A program made the position numbers and the translations under genes. Shown in pieces: positions 9,642 to 18,825 of a stretch of 21,459 bases of DNA. The first letter of the stretch is position 1, and every line of letters starts with the position of its first letter. Source of the stretch: Silene noctiflora (lineage: Eukaryota; Streptophyta; Magnoliopsida; Caryophyllales; Caryophyllaceae); assembly GCA_009801015.1 (NCBI GenBank), contig VHZZ01011688.1, positions 3,131 through 24,589 of the forward strand. Reading direction: 5' to 3'. Below the pieces are notes generated by a model that did no database searches, was not told the origin of the DNA, and worked only from the letters and a program-made list of their open reading frames with translations.

Positions 9642-9690
9642 AAACCGTCTTTATTTTCTGAAACCGTCTTCATTTTCTCAAAAACCGTCT
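9642..9690 (+). repeat. Three short direct repeats in the U3 part of LTR A
   Basis: AAACCGTCT occurs at 9642, 9661 and 9682, the first two followed by (T/C)ATTTTCT. The period is 19-21 bp. Short repeats in the U3 region upstream of the TATA box are often enhancer-like; that role is only a suggestion. Confidence 0.7.
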
Positions 9691-9842
9691 CAAATATCTG
9701 TCGGGATATTTCTAGGAATCCTAAATAATATCTAAAAATTTTAAGATTTCGAAAATATCTTATTTTGACGGAATTAGGAAACAAATCCTTTCCAAGCTCT
9801 AAAATCGCGTAAATCTTTGATGCTGAAGGAGAAACTGCTCCA

Positions 9843-9873
9843 GAAGAGGACGCACAGCCTGTTGCGCCTCTTC
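9843..9873. promoter_or_regulatory. Inverted repeat in LTR A, palindrome module copy 3
   Basis: The left arm GAAGAGGACGCA (9843-9854) pairs with TGCGCCTCTTC (9863-9873) apart from one extra A. It lies about 85 bp upstream of the sense TATA box and is related to the modules in front of both antisense genes. Confidence 0.7.
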
Positions 9874-9956
9874 TTGAGCTTGATTCCAGCAGTATCCAAA
9901 TCTTTCCAGATTCTTTCCGTATTTTTATCCTTCCAAAACTCCCACCTCATGATTAG

Positions 9957-9965
9957 TATAAATAG
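9957..9965 (+). promoter_or_regulatory. TATA box of LTR A sense promoter
   Basis: TATAAATAG is followed by a GC-richer stretch and a pyrimidine-rich leader (CTTTTCTTCTCTCTTTGC). It is a strong plant TATA match in the expected position between U3 repeats and the transcribed region. It would drive the sense genomic RNA if a 5' copy existed. Confidence 0.65.
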
Positions 9966-10408
9966 AGGCCTCCGCCTCACATATTCTTCACGCGAGTGTC
10001 CGTCCCTTTTCTTCTCTCTTTGCATTCTAAGACCACGTGCTTTTGTTTTGCCGTCTACGTGCTTGATCTACTCGACCACGTAAGCCTAGATCATTCTAGG
10101 TACCAGTCACGTTTTCATAGACCTACCAATTTGACCAGTACACTTAATCAATCATTAAATCAACTTGTCACTTTCCTTTTTCAACGGCATCTTTCGTTTT
10201 GCATCGAATCGAGCAATCACTAACGTCGAATTGGTCAATCTCGCTTCATAAACATGTAAGTCTGAGGGTGTAAAATCCCAATTTATGTTTTGTTTACTGT
10301 TTTTATAATTATGTAAGGATCTACGTCGTAAACACGCTCAAAATCGCTTTCAAAATCATAGTTTTAAAACTTTTTTTATTAATCAGCAGGGAAAGACTGT
10401 CGAGAAGA

Positions 10409-10466
10409 ATTGCATCAACAGATGCGCCTTCTGGAATAGTCGCAGCATTTGCTGCGCCTCTTCCAG
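10409..10466. promoter_or_regulatory. GCAGCA/TGCTGCG module, copy 4, with the best-preserved palindrome
   Basis: GCATCAACAGATGCGCC is followed by CGCAGCATTTGCTGCG (10441-10456), whose 7-bp arms are perfect around TT. The outer arms CTGGAA (10431-10436) and TTCCAG (10461-10466) extend it to a 36-bp inverted repeat with a few mismatches. The two-part layout is that of copies 1 and 2. No clear gene start follows on either side. Confidence 0.65.
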
Positions 10467-10536
10467 AGGCACCTAGTCTGTTGCTGCTCTTCTTCTTCCT
10501 CAAGTACTAGCTGTTTCGCCTTTTTTCGTTTTTCTT

Positions 10537-11045
10537 CCTTTTCATCACAGGCGTTTACGGAATACACTGTCAACCCAATGGTTGAGTAGGATAAATAAAT
10601 AGTAGATATAAACAACCATATCATAATATCATGACAAATGCAAATGCTACAACCACTGAGTTCATCTACACGATATCCACCAAAGACTTAAGCCTGCGGC
10701 CTTCCAATATTCACACGTGATCCACCAGAGACTAAGCCTGGGGCAATCCAATACTCGCACAAGATCCACCAGAGACCAAGCCTGGGGCAGTCCAACCACT
10801 CACGTTATCCACCAGAGACTAAGCCTGGGTCAGTCCAATCCTCACAATAAACAATATGCCTCACAATAAACCTCTCATACTTCCATATCATAAATCATAA
10901 AATATAATGTGCATCATGATCAAGCCAACAGCTAACTGCATTCAACATTCGATGCTCACATAAGAAATATAACACATTAAGACGATCTAGCTGAGTAGTT
11001 TATCCTACCTGATCAACAATATCCGATTAAAGCAATCCACGCAAA
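10537..11045 (-). mobile_element. Fragment of a second LTR family, minus orientation
   Basis: TTCATCACAGGCGTTTACGG and the following AATACAC, GTCAACC and GGTTGAGTAGG blocks match 16569-16620 (TTCATCACAGGTGTTCACG...), inside the minus-strand LTR that begins at 16255. Further right, TTTATCCTACC near 11000 resembles a second shared block. The family's TGTAACACC end is missing, so the copy is truncated. It may have been inserted into LTR A or joined to it by deletion. Confidence 0.6.
10675..10847 (+). repeat. Tandem repeat, about 44 bp x 4
   Basis: Copies start with ATCCACC at 10675, 10720, 10764 and 10807 (spacings 45, 44 and 43). The shared core is ATCCACCAGAGACTAAGCC followed by TGGGGCAGTCCAA. 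The unit does not occur in the related LTR at 16255. Confidence 0.9.
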
Positions 11046-11107
11046 TCAATTAATAATATTCTTCCACAAAACCGTCGCCTAAAATAAATAATAATTACGA
11101 TAATTAT

Positions 11108-14100
11108 TGTAGATGCCTGTATCCGTCGATATTGGAATATACAGAAATCCCGTCCAACACCCGATGATGATAGGACACATGCATACTTACACTGTTCATT
11201 AAGGTTTCCGTTTTCCGATGCGAGACGGATTTTATTTGACATTTGCATAATTTAAATGAAATTTAAATTAATTCTTATTATTTTGAAGTAAATGAAATTT
11301 ATTTCATTAGTTTACGTTTTCGTCCAAGTTTTTATAATTTATTTGAAAAATAAGTTATTTATAATTTAAATGAAATTTAAATTATTTTGTTTTTGAAATG
11401 AACGAAGTTTATTTCATCGGTTTACGTTCTTTAAGTTTATTTAAAATTTAAAGCTTTTTTTAATTTATTTGAAAAATAAATTATTTGAAAGTTTTTATTT
11501 TAAATTTACTTAAAAATGAGTTTTTGTGGAGGTTTACGATTTATCGCTTTTATTTAATTTGACAAATTAAGTTTTAAAGCGGTTTTTCAAGCTAGTTTTT
11601 GGAGCGGTTTTTGAGCTTGTTTAAGCGAGTTTTTGGGCCCAGCTTTTGAGACATTTTCAACCCAATCTTTCCTCCAAAAATCCAGGTTCGATTCCCCATA
11701 TACACACTCAACTCCCTTCCCTTATTTTCGTCCAAAACCGACACAAGCAGCCCATGACAGCCCCGTCCCCTCTGTTTTTGGCAGCCCCATTCCCGCACCA
11801 AACACCACCCATTTAGACCTCCCTTTAGCCTACCTCACTCACCTCACCCAGCCCACAATCCCATCTCCCATACTAGCCCAAACCACCACCAAAACCCGAC
11901 CCAAACAACCCCCTTTTTCACGCGTTAAAACAGGGTACTCGAACCGGACGTTTTTCGAAGCTCCAACTCGCAACCATCACACCCAAAACCGTTTCCCTTT
12001 AATCCTTGATCTACAAGCATCCTATATTCCCTATAATCCTTACCAAACCGAACCACAATCCTTTTCATAACAAAATAAGATTCACTTGCCGAAAACCCGC
12101 AAGATATCTTTCGATATCTTATACTCTTATTCCATTCACACCCATTATCTTAAACCCTAATAAACGGAATTACTTTTTCACATACGGACTTTACTCTTTC
12201 ACATACAATTTTTCATTATCTTTCCAAATCATACCATTTTCTTAAACATAGTCAAATTAAACTTTATGTAACCTTTTCCCTAAATTCGAATCTAATTGCT
12301 CTAAACTCAATAATGGAACATAATTTATCCAATTAGTGAAGTAATTTAGTTGTTTATCAATTATTAATATGATTTGTTAAAATTATTAGGGTTTATAATC
12401 AATTAGTAAAATTAATATGTTTAGTTCTGTATCAATCACTATCAATAAGGCACCGTCGTGCTTTAACAGTTTCTATCAATTATCGAAAACTTTGTAGCAT
12501 ATAAATACACGAAGCATTAACATACAGATGATAGGCTTCACATTTTGAAGGCTGCAAATTTGGCTTAGCAGAATGTTCAATTTAGTGGTCATGGCATTAA
12601 TGCACTATTCAATTTTGGGTAGATTACGGTAAAGTTATTACCCTTTGTAGCCCAAATAACCGAAGTATGCAGGACTAGTAGTCGGAGAAGGGGATGGTGC
12701 TCGCCGGAGGGCAGGTTACCGGATGCCGCAGAGTGGCTTGCCGAGAGGTGGGTTGCCAGAGGGGAAGGGAGGGAGATGGAAAAAATCACTTGGGCCAAAG
12801 AGGAAGAAACATAACAAGGGTAATGTCGTAAAAGGCGTATGTGAAAGAGTAAATTCCGTATGTGAAAAAGCATGACCCCTAATAAAACAACCCTTAAAAC
12901 ATCATATAACCGAGCTATCATCATACACATGAAGGAGAGACAGAAAACACATGAAAAAAAACAGAGAAGAGGAAACACACGACATACACGGTTTCTCTCC
13001 TCGAAACCCTACCTTGTGCCTCTGAATCCTCACGTAAAATACAAACCTAAACTCCTCTCACAACCAGAAACAAATTACAAAGTTCAAACGAAATATTAGA
13101 CAAACTTTAGAGCATCGTTTTGCTCCATTGTTTGTGTTTTCTCGAGTTCTGGACTGCTTCTGTTCTCGTTTGTTTTGAGTCATTTTAAAATTGTTTTTTT
13201 TTTTCTCTTTGTTGTCATAGTTTTAAATTTTGGAGTCCAACGATTCCAAAACATCTTTCGAAATCAATTTTGGTTGAGTAACGAAGTCACAATCATCATT
13301 CAAAGATTGCTGCACAAATCGATCTATATTGAGCGTGCCTGGATAGCGTATGTTTGTGCTCGTGTTTCATGGTCTTTAAGTTGTTTTGCGTCTGTTTTTT
13401 GTCACTTTTTTGAAGTACGAAGTACATGGATTCCGAAACATCTTTCGGATTTAAAATTGGTCGAGAAACGAAGTTAGAAACTTTTTCTTAAGACCGTCGC
13501 ACGAAGTGCACTGTTTTAACAAAGTGTTTGTTTATTTCGAAATAGTTTTGTTAAATTGTTTCGAAAATAGTTTTACAATCATCTAAGACGCGCCTTCTAG
13601 CATCGCTTGCATATGGGATCCGAAAGTGTTCAAGTTTACATGTAAGTTGAGGGTGCACAAAATCCCGTCTCTCTCTCTCTTTGCCTCGTTTTGTGTGCCA
13701 AGGCTGAAGGCCGTGATTTTTATTGTTTTATTTTGTTTTTGTCATAAAATCGTTGTAATTTATTTATTGTAATTTATTTACCTGAGTCATGTACTATGTC
13801 ATTTAAATAAGGGTCTAGTATCATTTATTTAATTTATGCCAAATGACTTTCAAAACCTTTTTTTTGGTTAATCAAATCGAAGTATTTAATTAATTAAATC
13901 GAAGTAAGTAAATGTGCAATAATTGAAGATGTGGTCAAGGGTGAAGTCCATGTGAGCCATGACCATGTCTTTGGCACGTTTTACAAGGCTAGAATAGCCG
14001 AGTATGTCGTGTGTGTCACGAGTCTTTGTTTATCAATTGTAATTAGATCGAGATGTATTTTAATTCATTTATTTGCACATCGAGTCGACGAGAATCGTCT

Positions 14101-14524
14101 GGGTTGTAATAGGTAGTGCCCCAATTGCTTCCCTTCCCTCCAAGACATGTTGTGAATGTTTGTTTAGTGTAATTTCAAATCAACATCACATGTTAAATCA
14201 CTTTGACAAAGTAGATTAGATGCATTAAACAATTAGAAACAAAATTCACATGTTAGGGTTTAAAATAACGGTTTCATATTCGCATGTGATACATAACCAA
14301 ATAGCCATTGTTTTGCTTAGTAGAGACCGTTATTGTAACGGGCGGGGTTTGGTGTTTTATTAATGAAATTAATCTAAACTTCCTAACACGTAATCTCACA
14401 CGAACTCATTTTCTCTATAATTGGTTTCTAAATTCTAGCTAAAAATTCAGTGGCGACTCTTTTCAAAAGGTAAAATGTTTTTTATGAAATAAAAGTATCG
14501 CGTGGGCGATTTCCCTCATCCACA
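11108..14524 (+). mobile_element. Probable 5' LTR of element B (Tat lineage)
   Basis: It starts TGTAGATGCCTG and ends CATCCACA at 14524, followed by ATT and a primer-binding site, which defines it as a 5' LTR (or a solo LTR with its leader kept) of 3,417 bp. Conserved blocks shared with LTR A are the start, CCAACACCCGATGATGATAGG, and CATGTAAGTTGAGGGTG with AAAATCCC at 13638-13664. There is TATAAATA at 12500-12507 and an AT-rich run with repeated AAATGAAATTT and TTTCATT at 11250-11520. It is much longer than the A fragment, so it may hold internal insertions I could not delimit. The proline-rich frame at 11633-12070 is not supported as a gene. Confidence 0.72.
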
Positions 14525-14527
14525 ATT

Positions 14528-14545
14528 TGGCGATTCCACCGGGAA
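14528..14545 (+). other. Primer-binding site of element B
   Basis: TGGCGATTCCACCGGGAA starts three bases after the LTR end. PBSs begin with TGG, complementary to the tRNA CCA end. The TGGCGA(C/T)TCCACxGGG form is typical of Tat/Ogre elements, for which a tRNA-Arg primer has been described. The exact tRNA of this organism was not checked. Confidence 0.7.
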
Positions 14546-16254
14546 TAGTGAAATTTGAAAAGTAAAATATTGGCTATTAGGAGTATCTATCACATGCTTG
14601 AGACTTTAGGATTCGAACCATTTTCCCTCTTGGTCGATCTCAAGAAAGGAGAATGACGTTCACTATGCCCGATTTAAGTATCAGGTGGTTCCACCGAGGT
14701 TAGCAACTCTTTGTTACGGACTTATGGTGGGTTTGTCTGTTACTTAACAACATGATATCATTGGCATAGACCCATTTTTAGAAGACCGACCGAGACTTAG
14801 AAGAGTCGTCCAGTTTTTTTTATTTTTTTTCGAAATTTTAAGCCCAATCTTTTCCAAACCTTCAGACCATATTTCAATCCCGAACCTTTGAACTTACCTC
14901 TTTTGAAAAAAGAACTTTTTCAAGCTGAAATGCTGCCCATTTAGGATTAGATAACTTACCTCTTTTGAAAAAAGAATCGTTTTCAAGTCGAAGTACTGCC
15001 GAATTAGGATTAGAAATTTTGACCAAAATAAGCCTTTTATACCAAGTTCCCAAACCCAACCCAAACCTACAAATAGAGTTTGAGTCAGTTGGGTGGAGTT
15101 TAGCCTAGTTAAGCTCATGTTTGTCTATGTTAACCATGTTTAGTCTTGTCTAAGGTTCAAGTGAACCGAGTTTGTCTAGCCAGTACACAACCCTAGTGGG
15201 TTACCCAAGCCACCTCTTGGGCCCAAGTCAATTATGTCGACCATTTGGTCCAAGTCAAACCACGAAATATCTCTAGAACACTAGAGACGTTATGTTGAAC
15301 CCTATGGACCATGTTGGTTCAATCACGGGTTAGTCATACCAAGTCGATGTCAAGTCCAAGTCAAGAAGTTAGTTGAGTCAAGTCATAGTCCTCGTTAGGT
15401 CTAAGACCTTCTCCCATGTATAACCCAATTGTGAATGAGCCGAATTTCTCATTTACTGGATCTAAGCCGATCTTTGAGTCAATTTTGAGTCGATGGTTGA
15501 GTCGAATGTTAGTCGTACACCTTGTAAGGTTGAAAACCCGAATCAAGCACCAAATACACATTTGGCCCATTGTGTTTGAGTCTGATGGCTCATTTTTGGG
15601 TTCGAGTCTGTTGTCAAGTCGATGTCTACTTGGGTCTAAAACCATGTTGTTCACCTTTGAGTCGGAGTCAAATCTGGTCCGCTCCATTCGCATTTCAAGT
15701 CGATAATTAGAGTGAAACCTCTATCGATTTACGTCCATCGAAACTCTGTTAGTTCCTGAACTCGAATCGCTGAGTTCTTCCCGAAGTCAAGCTGAGTTGT
15801 AAAAGTGGGCCAATTTTGAAGTTAGCATCTGAAAAGATAAAAGTTCAAGACCGAGTTTGACAATTACAAGTCGGAATTTACATCCGAGTCTTAGACCGAG
15901 TCGAGTCTAAGGTTTGTTTTCTCACAATTATTTCAAACTTCTTTTCAACATCAATGAAATTGATTTCGTTTCCGCTTTATTTCAAATCGTGAAACCAATC
16001 CAAAATGCACGACTCACTTGAAGGGTGCCCCTTGAATAGAAATATGTATTTCGTTGTAAATGGTAGGGTACATTAGGATCCCGTGTCTGTTTTTTTTACC
16101 TATTCCATGTCTGGCGGTAGAACACCACCATCAAAACTTGTGCATAAGATAAGCCTCATAGATGATTCTATGACGAACCTACACTAGTTCTTTGTTCCGA
16201 TGTTAATGACGGAAGGCACGCCCATTCCCCCACAAAAAACATCCCCTTTCTAAG
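14546..16254 (+). mobile_element. Internal leader of element B, truncated
   Basis: About 1.7 kb downstream of the PBS with no supported coding region, consistent with the long untranslated leader of Tat/Ogre elements. It holds a 62-bp tandem duplication (14891-15015). Between 15070 and 15910 it is unusually rich in AAGTC and GAGTC words on the plus strand. Gag is never reached, because the sequence changes at 16255 to an LTR of another family in the opposite direction. Frames at 15361-15706 on both strands mirror each other and show no domain. Confidence 0.55.
14891..15015 (+). repeat. Tandem duplication, about 62 bp x 2
   Basis: AACTTACCTCTTTTGAAAAA begins at 14891 and again at 14953. The copies continue in parallel to ATTTAGGATTAGAT and AATTAGGATTAGAA. 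They differ at several positions, so the duplication is old. Confidence 0.9.
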
Positions 16255-17160
16255 TGTAACACCTCCATTTATTCAAGAGTCTTTAGCTAGGCCTCCCAAT
16301 TAAATAGGAGAGTTACCATCTCAATTTCCTGAGGTAGTGAATAACAAAGTAAAACAAACCAAAGTATTTTATATAAAACTGATTAAATTTAAACTTTTAA
16401 TATTACAATTACTACGCAACGGAAATAAATAAAATACATAAAAATAAAGTTCCAGCCGACTAAGTGATCTAGACAGCAACAATGGTCCAACTTTTCATGC
16501 CTTGTATCCCGTAAGCTCCCAAGTCCTCTAACTCACATACCTTTCAATCAAACTGCTCCCCAATATTTGGTTCATCACAGGTGTTCACGAATACACGGTC
16601 AACCACGAGGTTGAGTAGGGACTAAACAAACAACATGATTAACAACATAAATAAAGACAACAATGTTAACACAATAATAATAAATCCAGCTCAGTTATAA
16701 AAATCACAGGTTACAATAGCACCCATAACATTCGTCCATCCACAACATACTCCAATCACACCCACTCCTCCAAACTCTGTATTAACGCTGCCTCAGCTCC
16801 GAATGTGCACATCTCTTTAGTAGTGAGCCTACTAGAGAAGAGATTCTGAGGGGCGGCCCAATGATCAACTGACGCCACAAGGACTAACGGCTGCTCAAAC
16901 CGGTCCCTTCAAATAAAACACAAGGACTAGCGGTATATCGGTCCCTTCAAATAATAGCTCATAAGGACTAGCAGTTCGGTCTCTTCAAACAGAATATAAT
17001 AATCACCAATACTCATAAATAACCCAACTCTATATTCTCAACTCCACATCCGTAATCACAATCACAATATATAAATCAACCACATATATATAACAATTAA
17101 CAAACAGATAAATATAAGTTGAGTAGGATAATCCCTACCTTTTAGCAAATCTGAGCACTC
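16255..17160 (-). mobile_element. LTR of the second family, minus orientation, right end unresolved
   Basis: The left edge TGTAACACCTCC at 16255, with GTTACCATCTC and GAGGTAGTG following, is the reverse complement of the 3' end of the solo LTR at 18281-20182 (CACTACCTC, GAGATGGTAAC, GGGGTGTTACA). It continues through a CACAGG...GTCAACC...GTTGAGTAGGG block (16575-16620) and GAGTAGGATAATCCCTACC (17122-17140). No TGTAATAACCCG-like start was found on the right, so the extent past about 17160 is uncertain; the CT-rich run at 17759-17790 may still belong. No primer-binding site lies left of 16255, so it is a 3' LTR or solo copy. Confidence 0.65.
16879..16995 (+). repeat. Tandem repeat, about 42 bp x 3
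   Basis: AAGGACTA occurs at 16879, 16922 and 16963, each followed by a GCGGT-like word and then CGGTCCCTTCAAA or CGGTCTCTTCAAA. The unit is unrelated to the one at 10675, though both occupy similar positions in related LTRs. Confidence 0.85.
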
Positions 17161-17257
17161 AAGCCAAGTTAAGAGTGATCCTCTACAAAGTCAAATCCTA
17201 CAATTATAATATATATAGTAATTATTTACTAAATTAACAAATTCTTACATAACACTT

Positions 17258-17416
17258 AAGTAAACTATATTACTGATCTCATTAAATACTAACCCTCATT
17301 TTACTTGCTCAATTTCCCACTACACTATTTAATTACNAAGTAAACTATATTACTGATCTCATTAAATACTAACCCTCATTTTACTTGCTCAATTTCCCAC
17401 TACACTATTTAATTAC
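17258..17416. other. 79-bp exact duplication around a single N (assembly seam)
   Basis: Bases 17258-17336 and 17338-17416 are identical over 79 bp (AAGTAAACTATATTACTGAT ... TTTAATTAC), and the only ambiguous base of the window, N at 17337, sits exactly between them. This is what two overlapping contig ends joined by a token gap look like. The duplication is therefore probably not real, and a GAT microsatellite just to the right gives a reason for the break. Confidence 0.88.
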
Positions 17417-17433
17417 CACCCAACACTTACGTC

Positions 17434-17444
17434 GTTGTTGTTGT

Positions 17445-17518
<74 letters not shown>
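17434..17518 (+). repeat. (GTT)n(GAT)n microsatellite
   Basis: A few GTT units pass into about 24 uninterrupted GAT units ending ATGATGGA. On the minus strand it reads as a poly-His frame, which is not a gene. A perfect array of this length is likely to vary in length. Confidence 0.97.
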
Positions 17519-17520
<2 letters not shown>

Positions 17521-18275
17521 ACATTGACAAGAATAATCTCACCTTTAGACATTCTTCCAATTTTAGACATTCTTCCAATTTTAATCTCACCATCTCATAA
17601 TTTCAAAATAATCCCATCTTTTGACCCTATATTCTTTCAACAATCCCCTATAAGAATGACTTGTTATATTAGGTAATTACTTGTTAGAGTAGGTAATATG
17701 AGTGACACTATAAATTCTTTGTTAATTATTTTGCTTCATTACCAACCATTTTTTATTTCTCTCTCTAAATCTCTTCTCCTCCTTTTTCCTTTCTCTATGT
17801 AACTTTTCTATTTTACAACATTCGGTGACAACAAATCTTTCTAAAAAGATAGAGAATCCCTCCATGTATTAAATGGGAGAATACGATATAGTCAAGCTCG
17901 ATGCACTCAATGGGTAGAGCAGCCACAAATAACAAGCAAAATTTGCAAAATTGTAATGTCACCATCTTAATGCTATTGTATACAAACTTGTATCCAATGT
18001 CACCAATTTAACCTAATACGACTCCATAATGAAGTAAACTCTTGCATCGTCATCGCGGAGAAAAAGAAATACACAATTCGTCCATTTAATCTACTTGGTG
18101 ATGGTTGATGAAGCAAGTTGTGTCGTATAAAAGGTGCGAACAAGCCTCGACTAGTTCATACGTGCTGCACAAACGAGCAGGCATGCTCGTGTGTCTAACA
18201 CGACATAACCTTAGTAGTTCGTATGAGTCCCCTGTAGTGTTGTTCGTCTTCTTCACATAAATAGAGCGCGCCACA
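17519..18275. other. AT-rich sequence without a supported gene
   Basis: It holds an 18-bp direct duplication of TTTAGACATTCTTCCAAT (17544-17561 and 17562-17579) and a CT-rich run at 17759-17790. No coding region, RNA gene or element boundary could be supported. Confidence 0.5.
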
Positions 18276-18280
18276 ATACC
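18276..18280 (+). repeat. Target-site duplication, left copy (ATACC)
   Basis: ATACC directly precedes the TGTAATAACCCG start and is repeated right after the TTACA end at 20183-20187. Five base pairs is the usual duplication for LTR retrotransposons. Confidence 0.88.
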
Positions 18281-18408
18281 TGTAATAACCCGTATTTTAT
18301 AATTATATATTTTATATTGATTTACAAATTATGTTTGAGATGGAATGATAAATAATAATAATATCCAATACATGTACATATATACGTATACTACCTCACT
18401 AACTACCC

Positions 18409-18493
<85 letters not shown>
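18409..18493 (+). repeat. (TA)n(CA)n compound microsatellite
   Basis: About 11 TA units (18409-18430) followed by about 31 CA units (18431-18493), uninterrupted, inside the solo LTR. Frames across it read as Thr-His or Val-Cys runs and are not genes. Confidence 0.97.
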
Positions 18494-18495
<2 letters not shown>

Positions 18496-18654
18496 CACTC
18501 ACCTTTTCCTTATTCACTCACCATATTTCATTCCCACCGTACAAAATATGAGAGAAAAAGAGAAAAGAAGAGTTTAGAAGATGTTAGCCTTTTATCCCTC
18601 CGCCTTGAGGTAAGACCGTCTTATACTAGCTTATATCTCAATTAATTTATACCG

Positions 18655-18784
18655 TTGACCCGCCTCGACCTTGACCCACCTTAGGACTGACCTTGACCGA
18701 CCTTTGACTGATTTTGACCAGGTTTGACAAGCTTGTTTGTGGTTGTTGTTGTACTCAGCTTTGACTGATATTCAACCCTTGACC
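18655..18784 (+). promoter_or_regulatory. Cluster of seven W-box-like TTGAC(C/T) sites in the solo LTR
   Basis: TTGACC or TTGACT occurs at 18655, 18671, 18693, 18704, 18714, 18761 and 18779, all on the plus strand, with TTGACA at 18724. TTGAC(C/T) is the binding core of plant WRKY factors. Part of the cluster may derive from a decayed 10-25 bp repeat (GACCTTGACCxACC). Binding is inferred from sequence only. Confidence 0.6.
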
Positions 18785-18796
18785 GACACTGACCTA

Positions 18797-18825
18797 GGGC
18801 GGCTAAGGGAGGGGGTTGTCATGGG
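18797..18825 (+). other. Potential G-quadruplex motif in the solo LTR
   Basis: Four G-runs: GGG (18797-18799), GGG (18807-18809), GGGGG (18811-18815) and GGG (18823-18825), with loops of 7, 1 and 7 bases. GGGG at 18832 is an alternative. The following 300 bp are G/T-rich on this strand (GGTGGTGGTCGG and similar). Formation in the cell is unproven. Confidence 0.55.

Larger units (their letters stand above)
9440..10536 (+). mobile_element. Truncated 3' LTR of element A (Tat lineage)
   Basis: It starts TGTAGATACCTCGTTTCAGC right after the polypurine tract. It shares conserved blocks with the second LTR at 11108: the start, the CCAAACACCC...GATGATTGG block, and a downstream block CATGTAAGTCTGAGGGTG with AAAATCCC at 10253-10281 (matched at 13638-13664). 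It carries a triple AAACCGTCT repeat at 9642-9690, a palindrome at 9843-9873, and TATAAATAG at 9957-9965. No CA end or primer-binding site follows: from 10537 the sequence belongs to another LTR family, so the LTR is cut off. The assignment of 10282-10536 to this LTR is inference. Confidence 0.72.

Noticed and set aside
11633..12070. 145-codon proline-rich reading frame on the plus strand
   Set aside because: It lies inside LTR B, has no recognisable domain, starts in promoter-like AT-rich sequence, and its composition reflects a C-rich stretch. Nothing but length supports it.
12589..12978. 129-codon minus-strand frame with hydrophobic N-terminus
   Set aside because: It sits inside LTR B with no homology I recognise and no splice or promoter context.
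17405..17593. Poly-histidine reading frame on the minus strand
   Set aside because: It is a translation of the GAT microsatellite.
18329..18551. Frames with Thr-His and Val-Cys runs on both strands
   Set aside because: They are translations of the TA/CA microsatellite in the solo LTR.
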